Source: Legionellaceae bacterium (GTDB taxonomy: Bacteria > Pseudomonadota > Gammaproteobacteria > Legionellales > Legionellaceae). Taken from it: 64,000 nt of DNA. Below are positions 35,317-44,655 of the stretch, in pieces (the stretch's first letter is position 1; every line of letters starts with the position of its first letter). A program made the translations under genes and the position numbers. Location of the stretch: positions 62,001-126,000 of the forward strand of contig JARGNP010000001.1 in NCBI GenBank assembly GCA_029210265.1. The letters are read 5' to 3'. The notes beneath the pieces are model-generated. The model saw only the letters and a program-made list of their open reading frames with translations. It did not search any database and was not told the DNA's origin.

Positions 35317-35344
35317 CTTGATTTAATATAAATTGTCCCCATCT
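35317..35344 (+). promoter_or_regulatory. Sigma32-type heat-shock promoter of groES-groEL
   Basis: CTTGATT (35317-35323), a 13-base spacer, then CCCCATCT (35337-35344) match the sigma32 consensus (CTTGAAA - 13-15 - CCCCATnT). It lies about 115 bp upstream of groES. No CIRCE element was noticed. Confidence 0.85.
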
Positions 35345-35457
35345 TAGTGTCATCGACGTTGTTTGATGTTTGTTTAGAAAAACAAGCTTGCAACGTGAGC
35401 GTTCAAAATATTTGAACGATGAATTTTTAAGGTAATCATTACTCAGGAGAAAAGAGC

Positions 35458-35751
35458 ATGAACATCCGTCCTTTACATGATCGCGTAGTCGTTCGCCGTA
35501 TGGAAGAAGAGCGTACATCAGCTGGTGGTATTCTTATTCCAGATAGCGCTACAGAAAAGCCAATGCGTGGCGAAGTGGTAGCTATTGGTACAGGTAAGCG
35601 TTTGGATAACGGTGATATTGCGGCACTTGCAGTTCAAGTTGGCGATACCGTACTGTTTGGTAAATATTCTGGTACCGAAATTAAAATCGACGGTGATGAT
35701 GTTGTTGTGATGCGTGAAGATGACATCATGGCTGTTGTTAACGCGAAGTAA
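35458..35751 (+). CDS. groES: Co-chaperonin GroES
   Basis: The heptameric lid of the GroEL chamber. 97 residues, normal length: [18 protein letters not shown], the mobile loop [14 protein letters not shown], and [23 protein letters not shown] at the end. AGGAG precedes the ATG. It is transcribed with groEL (29-bp gap) from the sigma32-type promoter at 35317-35344. Confidence 0.98.
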   Translation: MNIRPLHDRVVVRRMEEERTSAGGILIPDSATEKPMRGEVVAIGTGKRLDNGDIAALAVQVGDTVLFGKYSGTEIKIDGDDVVVMREDDIMAVVNAK

Positions 35752-35780
35752 TTTTTATTATTGTTTAAGGAGATTTAAAC

Positions 35781-37457
35781 ATGGCTAGTAAAGACGTACG
35801 TTTTGGTGACGAAGCTCGCCAATTGATGCTTTCAGGTGTTAACGCGTTAGCAAACGCGGTCCAAGTTACCATGGGCCCACGTGGACGTAATGTTGTACTT
35901 GAAAAAGCTTATGGCGCACCTACCGTAACAAAAGACGGTGTTTCTGTTGCTAAAGAAATTGAATTTTCTGAGCGTTTCAAAAACATGGGCGCACAGATGG
36001 TTAAAGAAGTTGCTTCTAAAACATCGGATACAGCCGGTGACGGAACAACAACCGCAACCGTATTAGCGCGTTCAATCTTGGTTGAAGGTCACAAATCTGT
36101 TGCTGCTGGCATGAACCCAATGGACTTGAAACGTGGTATTGATACCGCCGTTGCTGCTGTTGTTAAAGAGCTGCATAGCATGTCTAAGCCATGCAAAGAT
36201 GGCAAAGCTATCGCACAAGTTGGAACGATTTCTGCTAATTCAGACGAAGCGGTTGGTTCTATTATTGCTGAAGCTATGGCTAAAGTAGGTAAAGAAGGTG
36301 TGATTACGGTTGAAGACGGTAATGGCCTCGAAAATGAATTGGCTGTTGTTGAAGGCATGCAGTTTGATCGTGGATACATCTCACCTTACTTTATTAATAA
36401 CCAACAAAACATGACAACAGAACTTGAGCAGCCGCACATTCTGTTGGTTGACAAAAAAGTATCAAATATTCGTGACATGATTCCTACATTGGAAGCTGTT
36501 GCAAAATCTGGTCGTCCTTTGTTGATTATTGCTGAAGATGTTGATGGTGAAGCATTGGCTACCTTGGTTGTTAACAACATGCGTGGCATTGTTAAAGTAT
36601 GTGCGGTTAAAGCACCTGGCTTTGGCGATCGTCGTAAGTCTATGTTGCAAGATATTGCTATCTTGACCAATGCTGAAGTAATTTCTGAAGAAATTGGCAA
36701 AAGCCTAGAAACAGCTACGGTTGAAGACTTAGGTTCTGCTAAGCGTATTGTGATTACCAAAGAAAATACGATTATTATTGATGGTGAAGGTCAAGCCAAT
36801 CAAATTGATGAGCGTATTACGCAAATTCGTGCACAAATGGAAGAAACCACATCTGATTATGATCGTGAAAAATTGCAAGAACGTGTTGCTAAATTAGCGG
36901 GCGGCGTTGCAGTGATTAAAGTAGGTGCGGCGACAGAAGTTGAAATGAAAGAGAAAAAAGCACGCGTTGAAGATGCGTTGCATGCGACACGCGCAGCAGT
37001 TGAAGAAGGTATTGTAGCTGGTGGTGGTGTTGCATTAATTCGCGCACAAAAAGTCTTGGCTGATTTGAAAGGCGGTAACCACGATCAAACGATGGGAATT
37101 GATATTTTACGTCGTGCGATGGAAGCTCCTTTACGTCAAATCGTTTCAAACGCAGGTTATGAAGCATCTGTTGTTGTGAACAACGTAGCTGAAGCTAAAG
37201 GTAACAATGGCTTTAACGCAGCTAACGGCGATTACGGCGATATGGTTGAGTTAGGTATTCTTGACCCAACTAAAGTAACACGTACAGCACTTCAAAATGC
37301 TGCATCTGTTGCAAGCCTCATGCTCACAACTGAGTGCATGGTTGCTGAAACACCTAAAGAAGACGATGCAGCAGCTGCTGGTGGCGCCGGTGATATGGGC
37401 GGCATGGGTGGTATGGGCGGCATGGGTGGTATGGGAGGTATGGGCGGCATGATGTAA
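35781..37457 (+). CDS. groEL: Chaperonin GroEL
   Basis: 60-kDa chaperonin, 558 residues. ATP-binding and hydrolysis blocks [18 protein letters not shown] and [14 protein letters not shown] are intact, as are the apical-domain stretch [13 protein letters not shown] and GGGVALIRA. The C-terminal tail is a run of GGM repeats. Its ribosome binding site is AAGGAG. The codon pattern is more regular than in neighbouring accessory genes, as expected for a highly expressed gene. A strong terminator follows. In Legionella relatives GroEL can also be surface-exposed; nothing here shows that. Confidence 0.99.
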   Translation: MASKDVRFGDEARQLMLSGVNALANAVQVTMGPRGRNVVLEKAYGAPTVTKDGVSVAKEIEFSERFKNMGAQMVKEVASKTSDTAGDGTTTATVLARSILVEGHKSVAAGMNPMDLKRGIDTAVAAVVKELHSMSKPCKDGKAIAQVGTISANSDEAVGSIIAEAMAKVGKEGVITVEDGNGLENELAVVEGMQFDRGYISPYFINNQQNMTTELEQPHILLVDKKVSNIRDMIPTLEAVAKSGRPLLIIAEDVDGEALATLVVNNMRGIVKVCAVKAPGFGDRRKSMLQDIAILTNAEVISEEIGKSLETATVEDLGSAKRIVITKENTIIIDGEGQANQIDERITQIRAQMEETTSDYDREKLQERVAKLAGGVAVIKVGAATEVEMKEKKARVEDALHATRAAVEEGIVAGGGVALIRAQKVLADLKGGNHDQTMGIDILRRAMEAPLRQIVSNAGYEASVVVNNVAEAKGNNGFNAANGDYGDMVELGILDPTKVTRTALQNAASVASLMLTTECMVAETPKEDDAAAAGGAGDMGGMGGMGGMGGMGGMGGMM

Positions 37458-37500
37458 TTGCTTGCTTGTACAACCTGTTCGACTCGTTCGACCATGAAAA

Positions 37501-37529
37501 AACCCGCTTTTTAAGCGGGTTTTTTTTTA
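37501..37529 (+). terminator. Rho-independent terminator of groES-groEL
   Basis: Stem AACCCGCTT (37501-37509) / AAGCGGGTT (37513-37521) with a three-base loop and a run of about nine T (to 37529), 43 bp after the groEL stop. Confidence 0.95.
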
Positions 37530-37595
37530 CTTGTTTTTTAACCACATCAAGCTATGCTTTAAATTAAGTCTAATTGAATTAATTTGGAGTTTGTT

Positions 37596-38036
37596 ATGCG
37601 TAATGATTTATTAGCTCAACTTGAAGTTCTTTTGGCAGATACTTATGCTTTATATCTTAAAACGCAAAATTATCATTGGCATGTGACAGGCCCGCAATTT
37701 AAGGCTTTACATGAATTATTTGAAGGGCAATATCAAGAATTAGCATTGGCTGTGGATGCGATTGCGGAACAGCTTCGTATTATGGATCATGCGGCACCTG
37801 CAACGTTTAAAGATTTTGAGCGTTTAAAAACCATTGAAGATGGTGATTCTAATGCAAGCGCGAACCAAATGGTCACAGAGCTCGCTGATGATAATGATGC
37901 GCTGGTCAAAGATTTAAACCGTGCCATGGAGCTTGCTCAAGAAATCAATGATGAAGGATCGGTGAATATCTTAAGCGATCGTATTAGTGCGCACGAAAAA
38001 GCACGTTGGATGTTACGTGTTTCTCGGGAGCAATAA
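37596..38036 (+). CDS. dps: Dps-family DNA-protecting ferritin-like protein
   Basis: 146 residues from the ATG at 37596 (GGAG six bases upstream; the frame opens at a TTG, 37584). The Dps signature YALYLKTQNYHWHVTGPQFKALHELFEGQYQELALAVDAIAEQ carries the ferroxidase-site residues (His in HWHV, then Asp and Glu). DHAAPATFKDFERL and the C-terminal HEKARWMLR fit. Dps forms a 12-mer that oxidises and stores iron and shields DNA under peroxide stress. It is the last gene before the decayed copA region. Confidence 0.94.
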   Translation: MRNDLLAQLEVLLADTYALYLKTQNYHWHVTGPQFKALHELFEGQYQELALAVDAIAEQLRIMDHAAPATFKDFERLKTIEDGDSNASANQMVTELADDNDALVKDLNRAMELAQEINDEGSVNILSDRISAHEKARWMLRVSREQ

Positions 38037-38069
38037 ATTGGATAGTTCGGAGGTCGAACAGAATAGGGT

Positions 38070-38134
38070 TGTGTAGCAATCTAAATTTTAAAAAATCAGT
38101 AGGTCTTGTTTTATGTGTTAGGATTCGCTACACA
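38070..38134. repeat. Inverted repeat in the dps-copA remnant gap
   Basis: TGTGTAGC (38070-38077) and GCTACACA (38127-38134) pair, with AATC/GATT able to extend the stem, around a large AT-rich loop. The 38037-38194 stretch otherwise shows no gene. Confidence 0.4.
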
Positions 38135-38194
38135 CAGGAAGAATTTGGTGTAATAATGCTGTGTTTTTTTTGGTTTTCGTCGTATGAAGTACGT

Positions 38195-38396
38195 TCTTTT
38201 CTCATAGAGACAGACAACACTGAGTGAGTTCAGGGACATGGCTGCAGCTAGCAACCATCGGTGAAAGCTGCACGCCAAACTAAGGATAAAATAGGCCTGC
38301 AGCAAGCGGTACACCCAGTAGATTATAGACAAAGGCAAAAAAAAGATTTTGACGAATTAAGCTAGCAGGTTTGGATTGACATGAATATGCGGTTAT
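38195..38396 (-). pseudogene. Decayed C-terminal fragment of a copper-type P1B ATPase (CopA-like)
   Basis: The minus strand downstream of the 24-residue-repeat gene reads [20 protein letters not shown] then AGLFYP, a TAG stop (38280-38282), FGVQLSPMVA, and after a one-base insertion AAAMSLNSLSVV. This is the last-helices sequence of CopA-type heavy-metal ATPases (IRQNLFFAF...GVP.AAG...SPM.AAAAMSLSSVSVV). The nonsense codon and frameshift, with no upstream ATPase domains, show a dead remnant. Confidence 0.8.
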
Positions 38397-38399
38397 TTT

Positions 38400-39029
38400 T
38401 CAAGACAGTGAGATGCTATCCACGTTATCCAGAGGTTTTAAGCATGGTTCAAAGCGTACTCGTTTTTCCGTTTTCTTTTCTAGGGCTGGAGCACAATTTT
38501 TTTCATTAAACATACGGTTTCGTTTAAGGCTTTTGTCTTTAGTTTGAATATTGGGTGATTTCTGTTGTGTCATTGCAAGCAGCGCGGATACACCTGCTTT
38601 AATCTCATCTGTATTGACTTCAGGCTCTTGATAGAGCGATCTATTTGTTTTTTGCTGTGTATTTGGGTGAAATCGTAGCGTTCTATTCATGCCAAGCGCT
38701 TGTTGTGCAGCCATAGCTTTTATCTCTGGCATGTCAGGTGCGAGAAAAAGGGTTCTATTTACACCCAGCGCTCGTGCTGCAGCAACGACCGTTGCTTGTG
38801 GCATCTCAGGAGGAATAAAAAGCGTTCTGTTTTCATCAAGTGTTTGCGCTACAGCAATGACCGTTGGTTGCGGTAGATCATCAGGTAGAACTAGAATTGT
38901 ACTAGGTGATAGTAGTTTTGTTATATTTATCGCTATTTCTAAAGGTATGGCAGAAGAAGAGAAGCTAACCGTATTTCTTCCAAGGGCTATGAGCATATTA
39001 AAGTTCCCAAAAAGTTTATTATTAACCAA
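38400..39029 (-). CDS. Protein with four tandem 24-residue repeats
   Basis: 209 residues. Residues about 20-115 hold four tandem 24-residue units, increasingly alike towards the C-terminal end: TVSFSSSAIPLEIAINITKL, TILVLPDDLPQPTVIAVAQT, TLFIPPEMPQATVVAAARAL, TLFLAPDMPEIKAMAAQQAL, each followed by about four more residues, G-x-N-R in the last two. A short strand (TLF-hydrophobic-P) plus a helix per unit suggests a small beta-alpha solenoid. I do not recognise it as a named repeat family. The C-terminal 90 residues are polar and basic (SLKRNRMF, KKTEKRVRFEP). There is no signal peptide. The stop abuts a copA remnant. Confidence 0.55.
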   Translation of the reverse strand: MVNNKLFGNFNMLIALGRNTVSFSSSAIPLEIAINITKLLSPSTILVLPDDLPQPTVIAVAQTLDENRTLFIPPEMPQATVVAAARALGVNRTLFLAPDMPEIKAMAAQQALGMNRTLRFHPNTQQKTNRSLYQEPEVNTDEIKAGVSALLAMTQQKSPNIQTKDKSLKRNRMFNEKNCAPALEKKTEKRVRFEPCLKPLDNVDSISLS

Positions 39030-39165
39030 AGTGAATCAAAGTTCTTATGCAAGAAGCAAATAATGCTATCTGTTCGTGCAGAGTATAGCATAACCCAGAG
39101 CTTGAGTGTTTGTTTTTAGATCTGTTATGATAACAAATGATTTGATTGTTTATTTTAGGTGATCT

Positions 39166-40971
39166 ATGTTACGAACTCATTTTCCAGATTTTAAGCGAGA
39201 CTTTAAGCGTGGGCAAAATCAACTTGAACCTGCCGGTGTTGAAGCCAATCTCAATTGTCAGTGTCTTGATGATGGGGGCTGGTTATTAACACTCACCCAC
39301 ATCAAAGGGGCGGACGTTCGTTTTTTGTTAGGACGTGAATACGGTTTAGATGAATCGTTAGATTTAGATAGCTTGATTCCAGAAAAATATAGAGAAGCGC
39401 ATCATAATTTTGTTTCTGATATTTTGAGTAAAGGAATAAAATCAATACACTGGGATCGATTGTTTAATGGCATGATGGGGCGAGCACTCAAAATAAAAAC
39501 GTCATCAGGTGATGATCGTGATGTTAATATCTCGATGATGCTTGATGAAGAAAATTTTATTTTTGGTGTATTTTATTGTTTTAAAATGCACCTGGTAGAC
39601 AAAACTTCAGTAAACCTGGTAGCGACAAAAGCGGGTAGCATAACGCATGATGCTCGTGGACAAACGCGAGATGGTATATCGCTGGTTGATCAGATGCTTG
39701 CAAAATTTGTTCCAGAGAATTTTATTTCTCAAGAGGCTCATGCAGCTTTAAGCTGTGATCTTACCCATTTAAAAGAAATACTTGAAAGTAATTTATTACT
39801 TTTTTCAGATTCAAGAAGTGATTTTCTTCCTGAGCATATTAAATTTCAATTAGAGCAGAAAGACACAGGCACAAATTCTGTTGATCTTATGGAAACAGTC
39901 CATACATGTGTTAAAAAATTTGTAGAAAAGCAACAAGCAAGGTTAAAAATAACGCATGGGGACACGAGGCAGTTATCTTATCTTGAAAGTGAAAATCCTG
40001 AAGATAAAGCACTTCAATTAGAAAGTAATAAAATTGCTCTCTTAGAGCGCTTCTTAATAAATTTAATTAAAAATGCAATTGAAGCAAATGCAACGGTTAT
40101 CGACGTTCAGTGTTCTAGCGTTATCAGGTGTGATAAAAAGTATTTAAAATGTGACGTGACAGATAATGGTCCTGGCCTACCAGAAGCTCTATTAGATAAC
40201 TTTTTCTCAAGACCCATGAAACCAAGTCTATTATCATCTACATCATCTTCTTTTAGACGAACACTGGAAGATATTGAAAAAAAACGAGGTGAAGGAACGC
40301 TGATGGCTTATGAAAAATGGCGGTATGCTAAAGGGGAAGCCTTTGTTTTTGAGCGTCAAGACAGACGCCAGGGAACAACGTTTTGTTTGTTTATGCCTGC
40401 TCTACAATTGGATAAAAAATTAGAAACTGGATTAGATGGACAAAAGCTTGCTGAAGCACGTCAATTTAAACGTTTAATTCTCTTGGTCGATGATCAATTG
40501 ATTATTCTTAAAGGGCTAGAAAGAAGCCTTTTTGCTTATCAACGTCTTGCTTATAAAACAGCAGATACAGCCTTGGGCTCGTTGACTCAAGCTACTTGGC
40601 AAGAAGAAGGCTGGGTAACGGATGCAATGGGAGAGTATGGTGTTATTTGCGCTGCAAATGGTTTAGTTGCGGAAGAAATCTTAAAAAATCTTCCCATTGA
40701 CGCTTTAATTACGGATGAGCAAATGCCTGGTTTATCTGGTTCTGATTTGATACAAGCAGTCCGGCAATTTGAATTAAAAAATCAGAAAGCGTTAATGCCT
40801 ATTGCGTTGAATTCAGGGGATTCAGTGGAAGAGCTCTCATCAGAAAAGCAGGCTTTTCTGATAAATGCAGATGTTACATGTTTATTAAAAGGCAATGATC
40901 AAGCAAAGTGCCATGCTTTTTTAGAGAAGATTTTGGAGGCTAAAATTAAGCATGAAGCTTGTGTTTCTTAG
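39166..40971 (+). CDS. Hybrid histidine kinase with C-terminal receiver domain
   Basis: 601 residues, with no membrane segment. A PAS-like domain (about 45-142: DSLIPEKYREAHHNFV) is followed by a likely phosphoacceptor His in SITHDARGQ (H161), an HATPase domain with N box NLIKNAIEA (N299, N303) and G1 box DNGPGLP (D333), and a receiver with LLVDDQ (D442, D443), phosphoacceptor D517 in ITDEQMPGLSG and K575. AGGTG precedes the ATG. A Ser-rich insert (about 350-375) and an enlarged receiver are unusual. No output gene or partner regulator is adjacent, so the target is unknown. It is cytoplasmic, so the signal is probably internal. Confidence 0.85.
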   Translation: MLRTHFPDFKRDFKRGQNQLEPAGVEANLNCQCLDDGGWLLTLTHIKGADVRFLLGREYGLDESLDLDSLIPEKYREAHHNFVSDILSKGIKSIHWDRLFNGMMGRALKIKTSSGDDRDVNISMMLDEENFIFGVFYCFKMHLVDKTSVNLVATKAGSITHDARGQTRDGISLVDQMLAKFVPENFISQEAHAALSCDLTHLKEILESNLLLFSDSRSDFLPEHIKFQLEQKDTGTNSVDLMETVHTCVKKFVEKQQARLKITHGDTRQLSYLESENPEDKALQLESNKIALLERFLINLIKNAIEANATVIDVQCSSVIRCDKKYLKCDVTDNGPGLPEALLDNFFSRPMKPSLLSSTSSSFRRTLEDIEKKRGEGTLMAYEKWRYAKGEAFVFERQDRRQGTTFCLFMPALQLDKKLETGLDGQKLAEARQFKRLILLVDDQLIILKGLERSLFAYQRLAYKTADTALGSLTQATWQEEGWVTDAMGEYGVICAANGLVAEEILKNLPIDALITDEQMPGLSGSDLIQAVRQFELKNQKALMPIALNSGDSVEELSSEKQAFLINADVTCLLKGNDQAKCHAFLEKILEAKIKHEACVS

Positions 40972-41038
40972 ATTTGCACTAGTACCCTAATGATTTTAGA
41001 CGTAAAATCAGTCACGGCATTTTTGTATGGATAGGACC

Positions 41039-43519
41039 ATGAACATCGTTGTTTTCAGTAGTATCAAGGACATGAAAGTTAAGCCAGTTGAACGTGCATT
41101 AGAGCTAATTTACCCTGATGGCTTTATTTCACTGCGCCATCGCGTTGGTGAGCACGATACAGGGATCCCATCACAACCTGTCGGACCTGAAGAAACTCAA
41201 TTAGGTGCCGAACAAAGAGCCATTATTCTTCGAGAAAAAAAATCAGCGTTAGAAGAACAGCTCAAAGATGAGCATCAAATTCAGGCAAGTGAGGATGATA
41301 CGTGGCTATATGTTGGCGTTGAAGGGGGATTAATTCTCAATCAGGCGCAGCAGTTTTCAGATGTTATTTATGTTGCGTTCACGACAGATACAGGCCCTGT
41401 GATTACCCGTCATGCTGATCCGGTTGTGTTGCTTGATATAAACAAAAAGCCATATAAGCAAGACGGCACATGGCCTTTGCATGATGATAAGCTTTATAGC
41501 GAGATGTCTGAGACCGAACAAGAAGAGCGAGATTTATGTATTTATGGCCATCAAGAGGGAGAAGCTGCTCTAGAACAACACCAGCCTACCTATCAGGGCT
41601 ACCGACAACAAATTGTCGAACGGATCTTGTCTAAAGAAAATATGGATTTATACACATGGTCAACTAAAAATTTAATCACGCGAGAAATGGCTGTTGAGCA
41701 AGCAGCAACACGTACGGTTAGGCATTTTTTAGATAATCAAACTCAGAACTTAGAAGCAAGTTTACACGAAGAGAGTGATAGCAAACCTGACAAATCTGAA
41801 TTAGCGGAACGCCTTCTTGAACTCGTGGCCGGTTATGGTTGTGTTGCATCGTTGGGAGCAAGATACCGAGATATGGTATGGATGCGAGATTTGAGCTGTA
41901 TGGCGCCTACATTGCTCGAAGGTGGCTATTTTAATCATATCTTAACAGCATTAAGAGGTTTTGCAGAGCGCCAAGGAATGAGTTATGAGCCTTATAACGA
42001 CGGCTATTCAACAAATCAACGATACGGCAAGATTCCGATCGTTTATGTTCCAAAAGCTAATACAGAACATTTTTTAGCCATTCGTATTTCATCCTGGCAA
42101 CATGCGTTATGGGCATATGTTGAGAAAAATCAGCCGACGGATCTTAAAAAATTTCCCATGCCTTTGCGTGATTATGATGGTTTATTACCGCAAGACAAAT
42201 TAAGTTTAGATGGGCTAAATCAAGATACCTTAAGGCAATACTATACCAAATTAATGGCATTTGAAACGCAATTGCAGACTAACAGCTCATCAGCACCGAA
42301 GGCCTCTTTTTCTTTGCGGCGTTTTATGAGTCAAGATCTAGAAAACTTAACCCCAGGCACACAAGACAGTGAAATTCATTTTATTCGAGCATTCATGTTT
42401 TTAGTGGATGCGCTGGATACACAAGAAAACAAGCAAGAACTTTTTGATGAGTTTGCTTCAGCTTTATCTGGCGCCATATTTTATTTATACATGAATGTTA
42501 TCGATCCTCGTGATGGTTTACCGTTTGGCGCTGATTCTCGAGATATCTTTGCAGACTTTATGTATGACGCTAAAACTTTATGTAATGCGAGTTATTATTA
42601 TCAGGTACTGTCTAAATTAGTTGAGCATGCGCCGCTAATAAAAAATACGTTTTTTAGTCAACATATGGCTGAACAGCTGCAACCTATCGCTCCTGAATAT
42701 CAGCCTGCATTCTTAACATTATTAGCTTCTCGTCAGTATATACAACAAGCTTTTCTAGCCGCTAAGTCTGAGTTAGAAAGCTCGATTAGAACTAAATTAC
42801 TCTATGACGCAGACACAAACCTTAATCCCCGAGACTTTATACCAGGAGAGCGCGTCAAAGATGGTATATTACCCGTGATGCCGCTACCTACATATGTTGT
42901 ACGTTTGATTGATAAGCAAGGGCCTGAATTTCTCCAAGGAAAAACAGTTGATCCGCAAGGGCTTGCGCTTGCTGTGCTGAGTGGGCTGGTGGATAAAAAA
43001 GATTACCCTCAAGTGATAAGTCATTTTGAGTCATGTGATTCAGATATTGGCATTAAAGTTTTTACACCGATCAGTGCGACGTCAGAGCATGAAGTCGGTG
43101 TGTTGTTACGTAATCATGGTTGGGTAGTTTGGCCCAATATCAGTTATCGGGTCGTACAAGCCTTAAATTTTATGGATACACCTGAATCGAAGCACATGGC
43201 TGAATTACAAGTGCAAAAGCTTAGTTATTTACCGAGTATCAATGAGTGGTATGCTAAAAATCTTGAAGATAATACGGTGTATGTGGGGGGGGCGCCCATG
43301 CAAGGGTGGCACGCGGGTGGGTTGCTCATGCCTGTTCCAGAAATAAATTTTGAAGCAGTTTCAACACTTACTACACCGAAAACGGCTCACTCATATGTTT
43401 CGTTTTTTAGAAAACATCCTTATGTGGCGGCTGCTGGAATTGTCGCTGCTGCGGGAGCTACGGCTGTTGTTTTGAATGGGATGATTTCATCGGAAGAATA
43501 TGAAAGTTATAGTTTATAG
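41039..43519 (+). CDS. Fusion: XTPase/ITPase-like (YjjX) domain + alpha-toroid glycosidase-like domain + C-terminal TM
   Basis: 826 residues from the ATG at 41039 (AGGA close upstream; an ATG at 41027 lacks a site). Residues 1-130 resemble the YjjX/DUF84 non-canonical NTP phosphatases: MNIVVFSSIKDMKVKPVERA, TGIPSQPVGPEETQLGAEQRA and YVGVEGGL. From about 265 (ARYRDMVWMRDLSCMAPTL, YEPYNDGYSTNQRYG, ISSWQHALWAY) to about 750 the sequence reads like an (alpha/alpha)-toroid glycosidase such as debranching-enzyme or invertase-like families, with possible acidic catalytic residues in MRD and DPRDGLPFG. A hydrophobic segment (YVAAAGIVAAAGATAVVL) is near the C-terminus. I know of no such fusion. A terminator follows at once. 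Confidence 0.6.
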   Translation: MNIVVFSSIKDMKVKPVERALELIYPDGFISLRHRVGEHDTGIPSQPVGPEETQLGAEQRAIILREKKSALEEQLKDEHQIQASEDDTWLYVGVEGGLILNQAQQFSDVIYVAFTTDTGPVITRHADPVVLLDINKKPYKQDGTWPLHDDKLYSEMSETEQEERDLCIYGHQEGEAALEQHQPTYQGYRQQIVERILSKENMDLYTWSTKNLITREMAVEQAATRTVRHFLDNQTQNLEASLHEESDSKPDKSELAERLLELVAGYGCVASLGARYRDMVWMRDLSCMAPTLLEGGYFNHILTALRGFAERQGMSYEPYNDGYSTNQRYGKIPIVYVPKANTEHFLAIRISSWQHALWAYVEKNQPTDLKKFPMPLRDYDGLLPQDKLSLDGLNQDTLRQYYTKLMAFETQLQTNSSSAPKASFSLRRFMSQDLENLTPGTQDSEIHFIRAFMFLVDALDTQENKQELFDEFASALSGAIFYLYMNVIDPRDGLPFGADSRDIFADFMYDAKTLCNASYYYQVLSKLVEHAPLIKNTFFSQHMAEQLQPIAPEYQPAFLTLLASRQYIQQAFLAAKSELESSIRTKLLYDADTNLNPRDFIPGERVKDGILPVMPLPTYVVRLIDKQGPEFLQGKTVDPQGLALAVLSGLVDKKDYPQVISHFESCDSDIGIKVFTPISATSEHEVGVLLRNHGWVVWPNISYRVVQALNFMDTPESKHMAELQVQKLSYLPSINEWYAKNLEDNTVYVGGAPMQGWHAGGLLMPVPEINFEAVSTLTTPKTAHSYVSFFRKHPYVAAAGIVAAAGATAVVLNGMISSEEYESYSL

Positions 43520-43536
43520 TCGTAAGCGTAAACCAT

Positions 43537-43573
43537 GCGTGGACTTGATGATACAGTCCACGCGCAGTTTTTT
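43537..43573 (+). terminator. Rho-independent terminator
   Basis: Stem GCGTGGACT (43537-43545) / AGTCCACGC (43555-43563) followed by six T at 43568-43573, 17 bp after the stop of the fusion gene. Confidence 0.9.
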
Positions 43574-43577
43574 GTCT

Positions 43578-44516
43578 TTATACCAGTGGCTGAGCTACTG
43601 GAAGCGATTCGATTGTACCTTCAGCTCTCGGTTGTGTAGAACCAGAACCTAAGTTACTAAAAAAACGTTGCGTATGATTAATTGGAGAGTTCTCTCCACC
43701 AGACGTTAATTTAGCAGCAGCCCATCCAGCAATAACCGCCAAAAGTGCAAGCTTATCTAATTGCAAAATTGTTGCGGTCGCAAATAAACCTAAGCCCACG
43801 AAAACATCCGTTGCAGTTGAAACAAATGCTTTTGTTTGATGGTTGTTGGGGCTGTTAGGAGCAAGGTCCGGTTTCATTTGATTAATTTGAGCGACTCGAG
43901 CAGAATAAGGCGCCGCAAATAACAAGGTAGCCGTTAATGCCGTGAGTTGTCCGATAAAAGGTAAGGGGAACATCGTTGCAGCAGCCACAATACCGTAAAA
44001 GCTAGCCCGAAGCGTCTCGGTTATATTATTGGCTAAAGAATTGAATAGCTCTCCTATCTTGTTTAGGACCCCATTTTCAAGCCGCTGTCCTGAAATCATA
44101 TCTTCGATATGTTGAATAGGCGATGCATCGCCAAGATTGAGAAATTTAGAAACACAAAAGGCAACCAAAAACACACAACAAGCGGTTTCCCCTAATGCGA
44201 TACCAACAGAATAGGTTGCAGCTAAAATCCCAATGTTGATCAGTGCTTTGACGAAAGCCTCAGCTTTAAGAGATAAGATATCGCTATCATTAAGACGTGG
44301 CGTACCATCATCATTTTTCATTTTTGATATGCGATCGATTTCATGCCATCGAGATAGGATAGGCAATGTAGCTACCATAACAGCTACGGGTATATTCATG
44401 ATGCCAATCAAAGGAGCGCCAACAGAAACCGACGCACCGACTATGCCATACAAAGCGGTCAAGCCCGTTTCGGAAAAGTTTTCTCTGACTGAACTAATAA
44501 ATGTTTCTCTGCTCAT
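43578..44516 (-). CDS. Internally duplicated membrane protein, unknown family
   Basis: 312 residues with several hydrophobic helices. The two halves (about 13-150 and 165-300) are copies of one unit: LTALYGIVGASVS / LRASFYGIVAAAT, RWHEIDRISKMK / RVAQINQMK, KAEAFVKALINIGILAA / KAFVSTATDVFVGLGLF, and SPIQHIEDM / SPINHTQRF. There is no signal peptide or known domain. The C-terminal tail is polar (STQPRAEGTIESLPVAQPLV). It is convergent with the fusion gene and shares its terminator region. It may be a membrane-inserted effector or a transporter-like protein. Confidence 0.6.
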   Translation of the reverse strand: MSRETFISSVRENFSETGLTALYGIVGASVSVGAPLIGIMNIPVAVMVATLPILSRWHEIDRISKMKNDDGTPRLNDSDILSLKAEAFVKALINIGILAATYSVGIALGETACCVFLVAFCVSKFLNLGDASPIQHIEDMISGQRLENGVLNKIGELFNSLANNITETLRASFYGIVAAATMFPLPFIGQLTALTATLLFAAPYSARVAQINQMKPDLAPNSPNNHQTKAFVSTATDVFVGLGLFATATILQLDKLALLAVIAGWAAAKLTSGGENSPINHTQRFFSNLGSGSTQPRAEGTIESLPVAQPLV

Positions 44517-44655
44517 TTTTAATCCTTAGTTAGGTGAAGGCGGCATTATATTTCCATTTTGATAAAAAATCAACCTAGGTATATGCGCTGCAAGTTTTAA
44601 TGAGATTGATAGTATTGGTGTATACTGCAAGACATGAATGCGTTATGAGTACATC

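Noticed and set aside
36089-37545. Open frames antisense to groEL
   Set aside because: Their composition mirrors the strong codon bias of groEL; no start signals.
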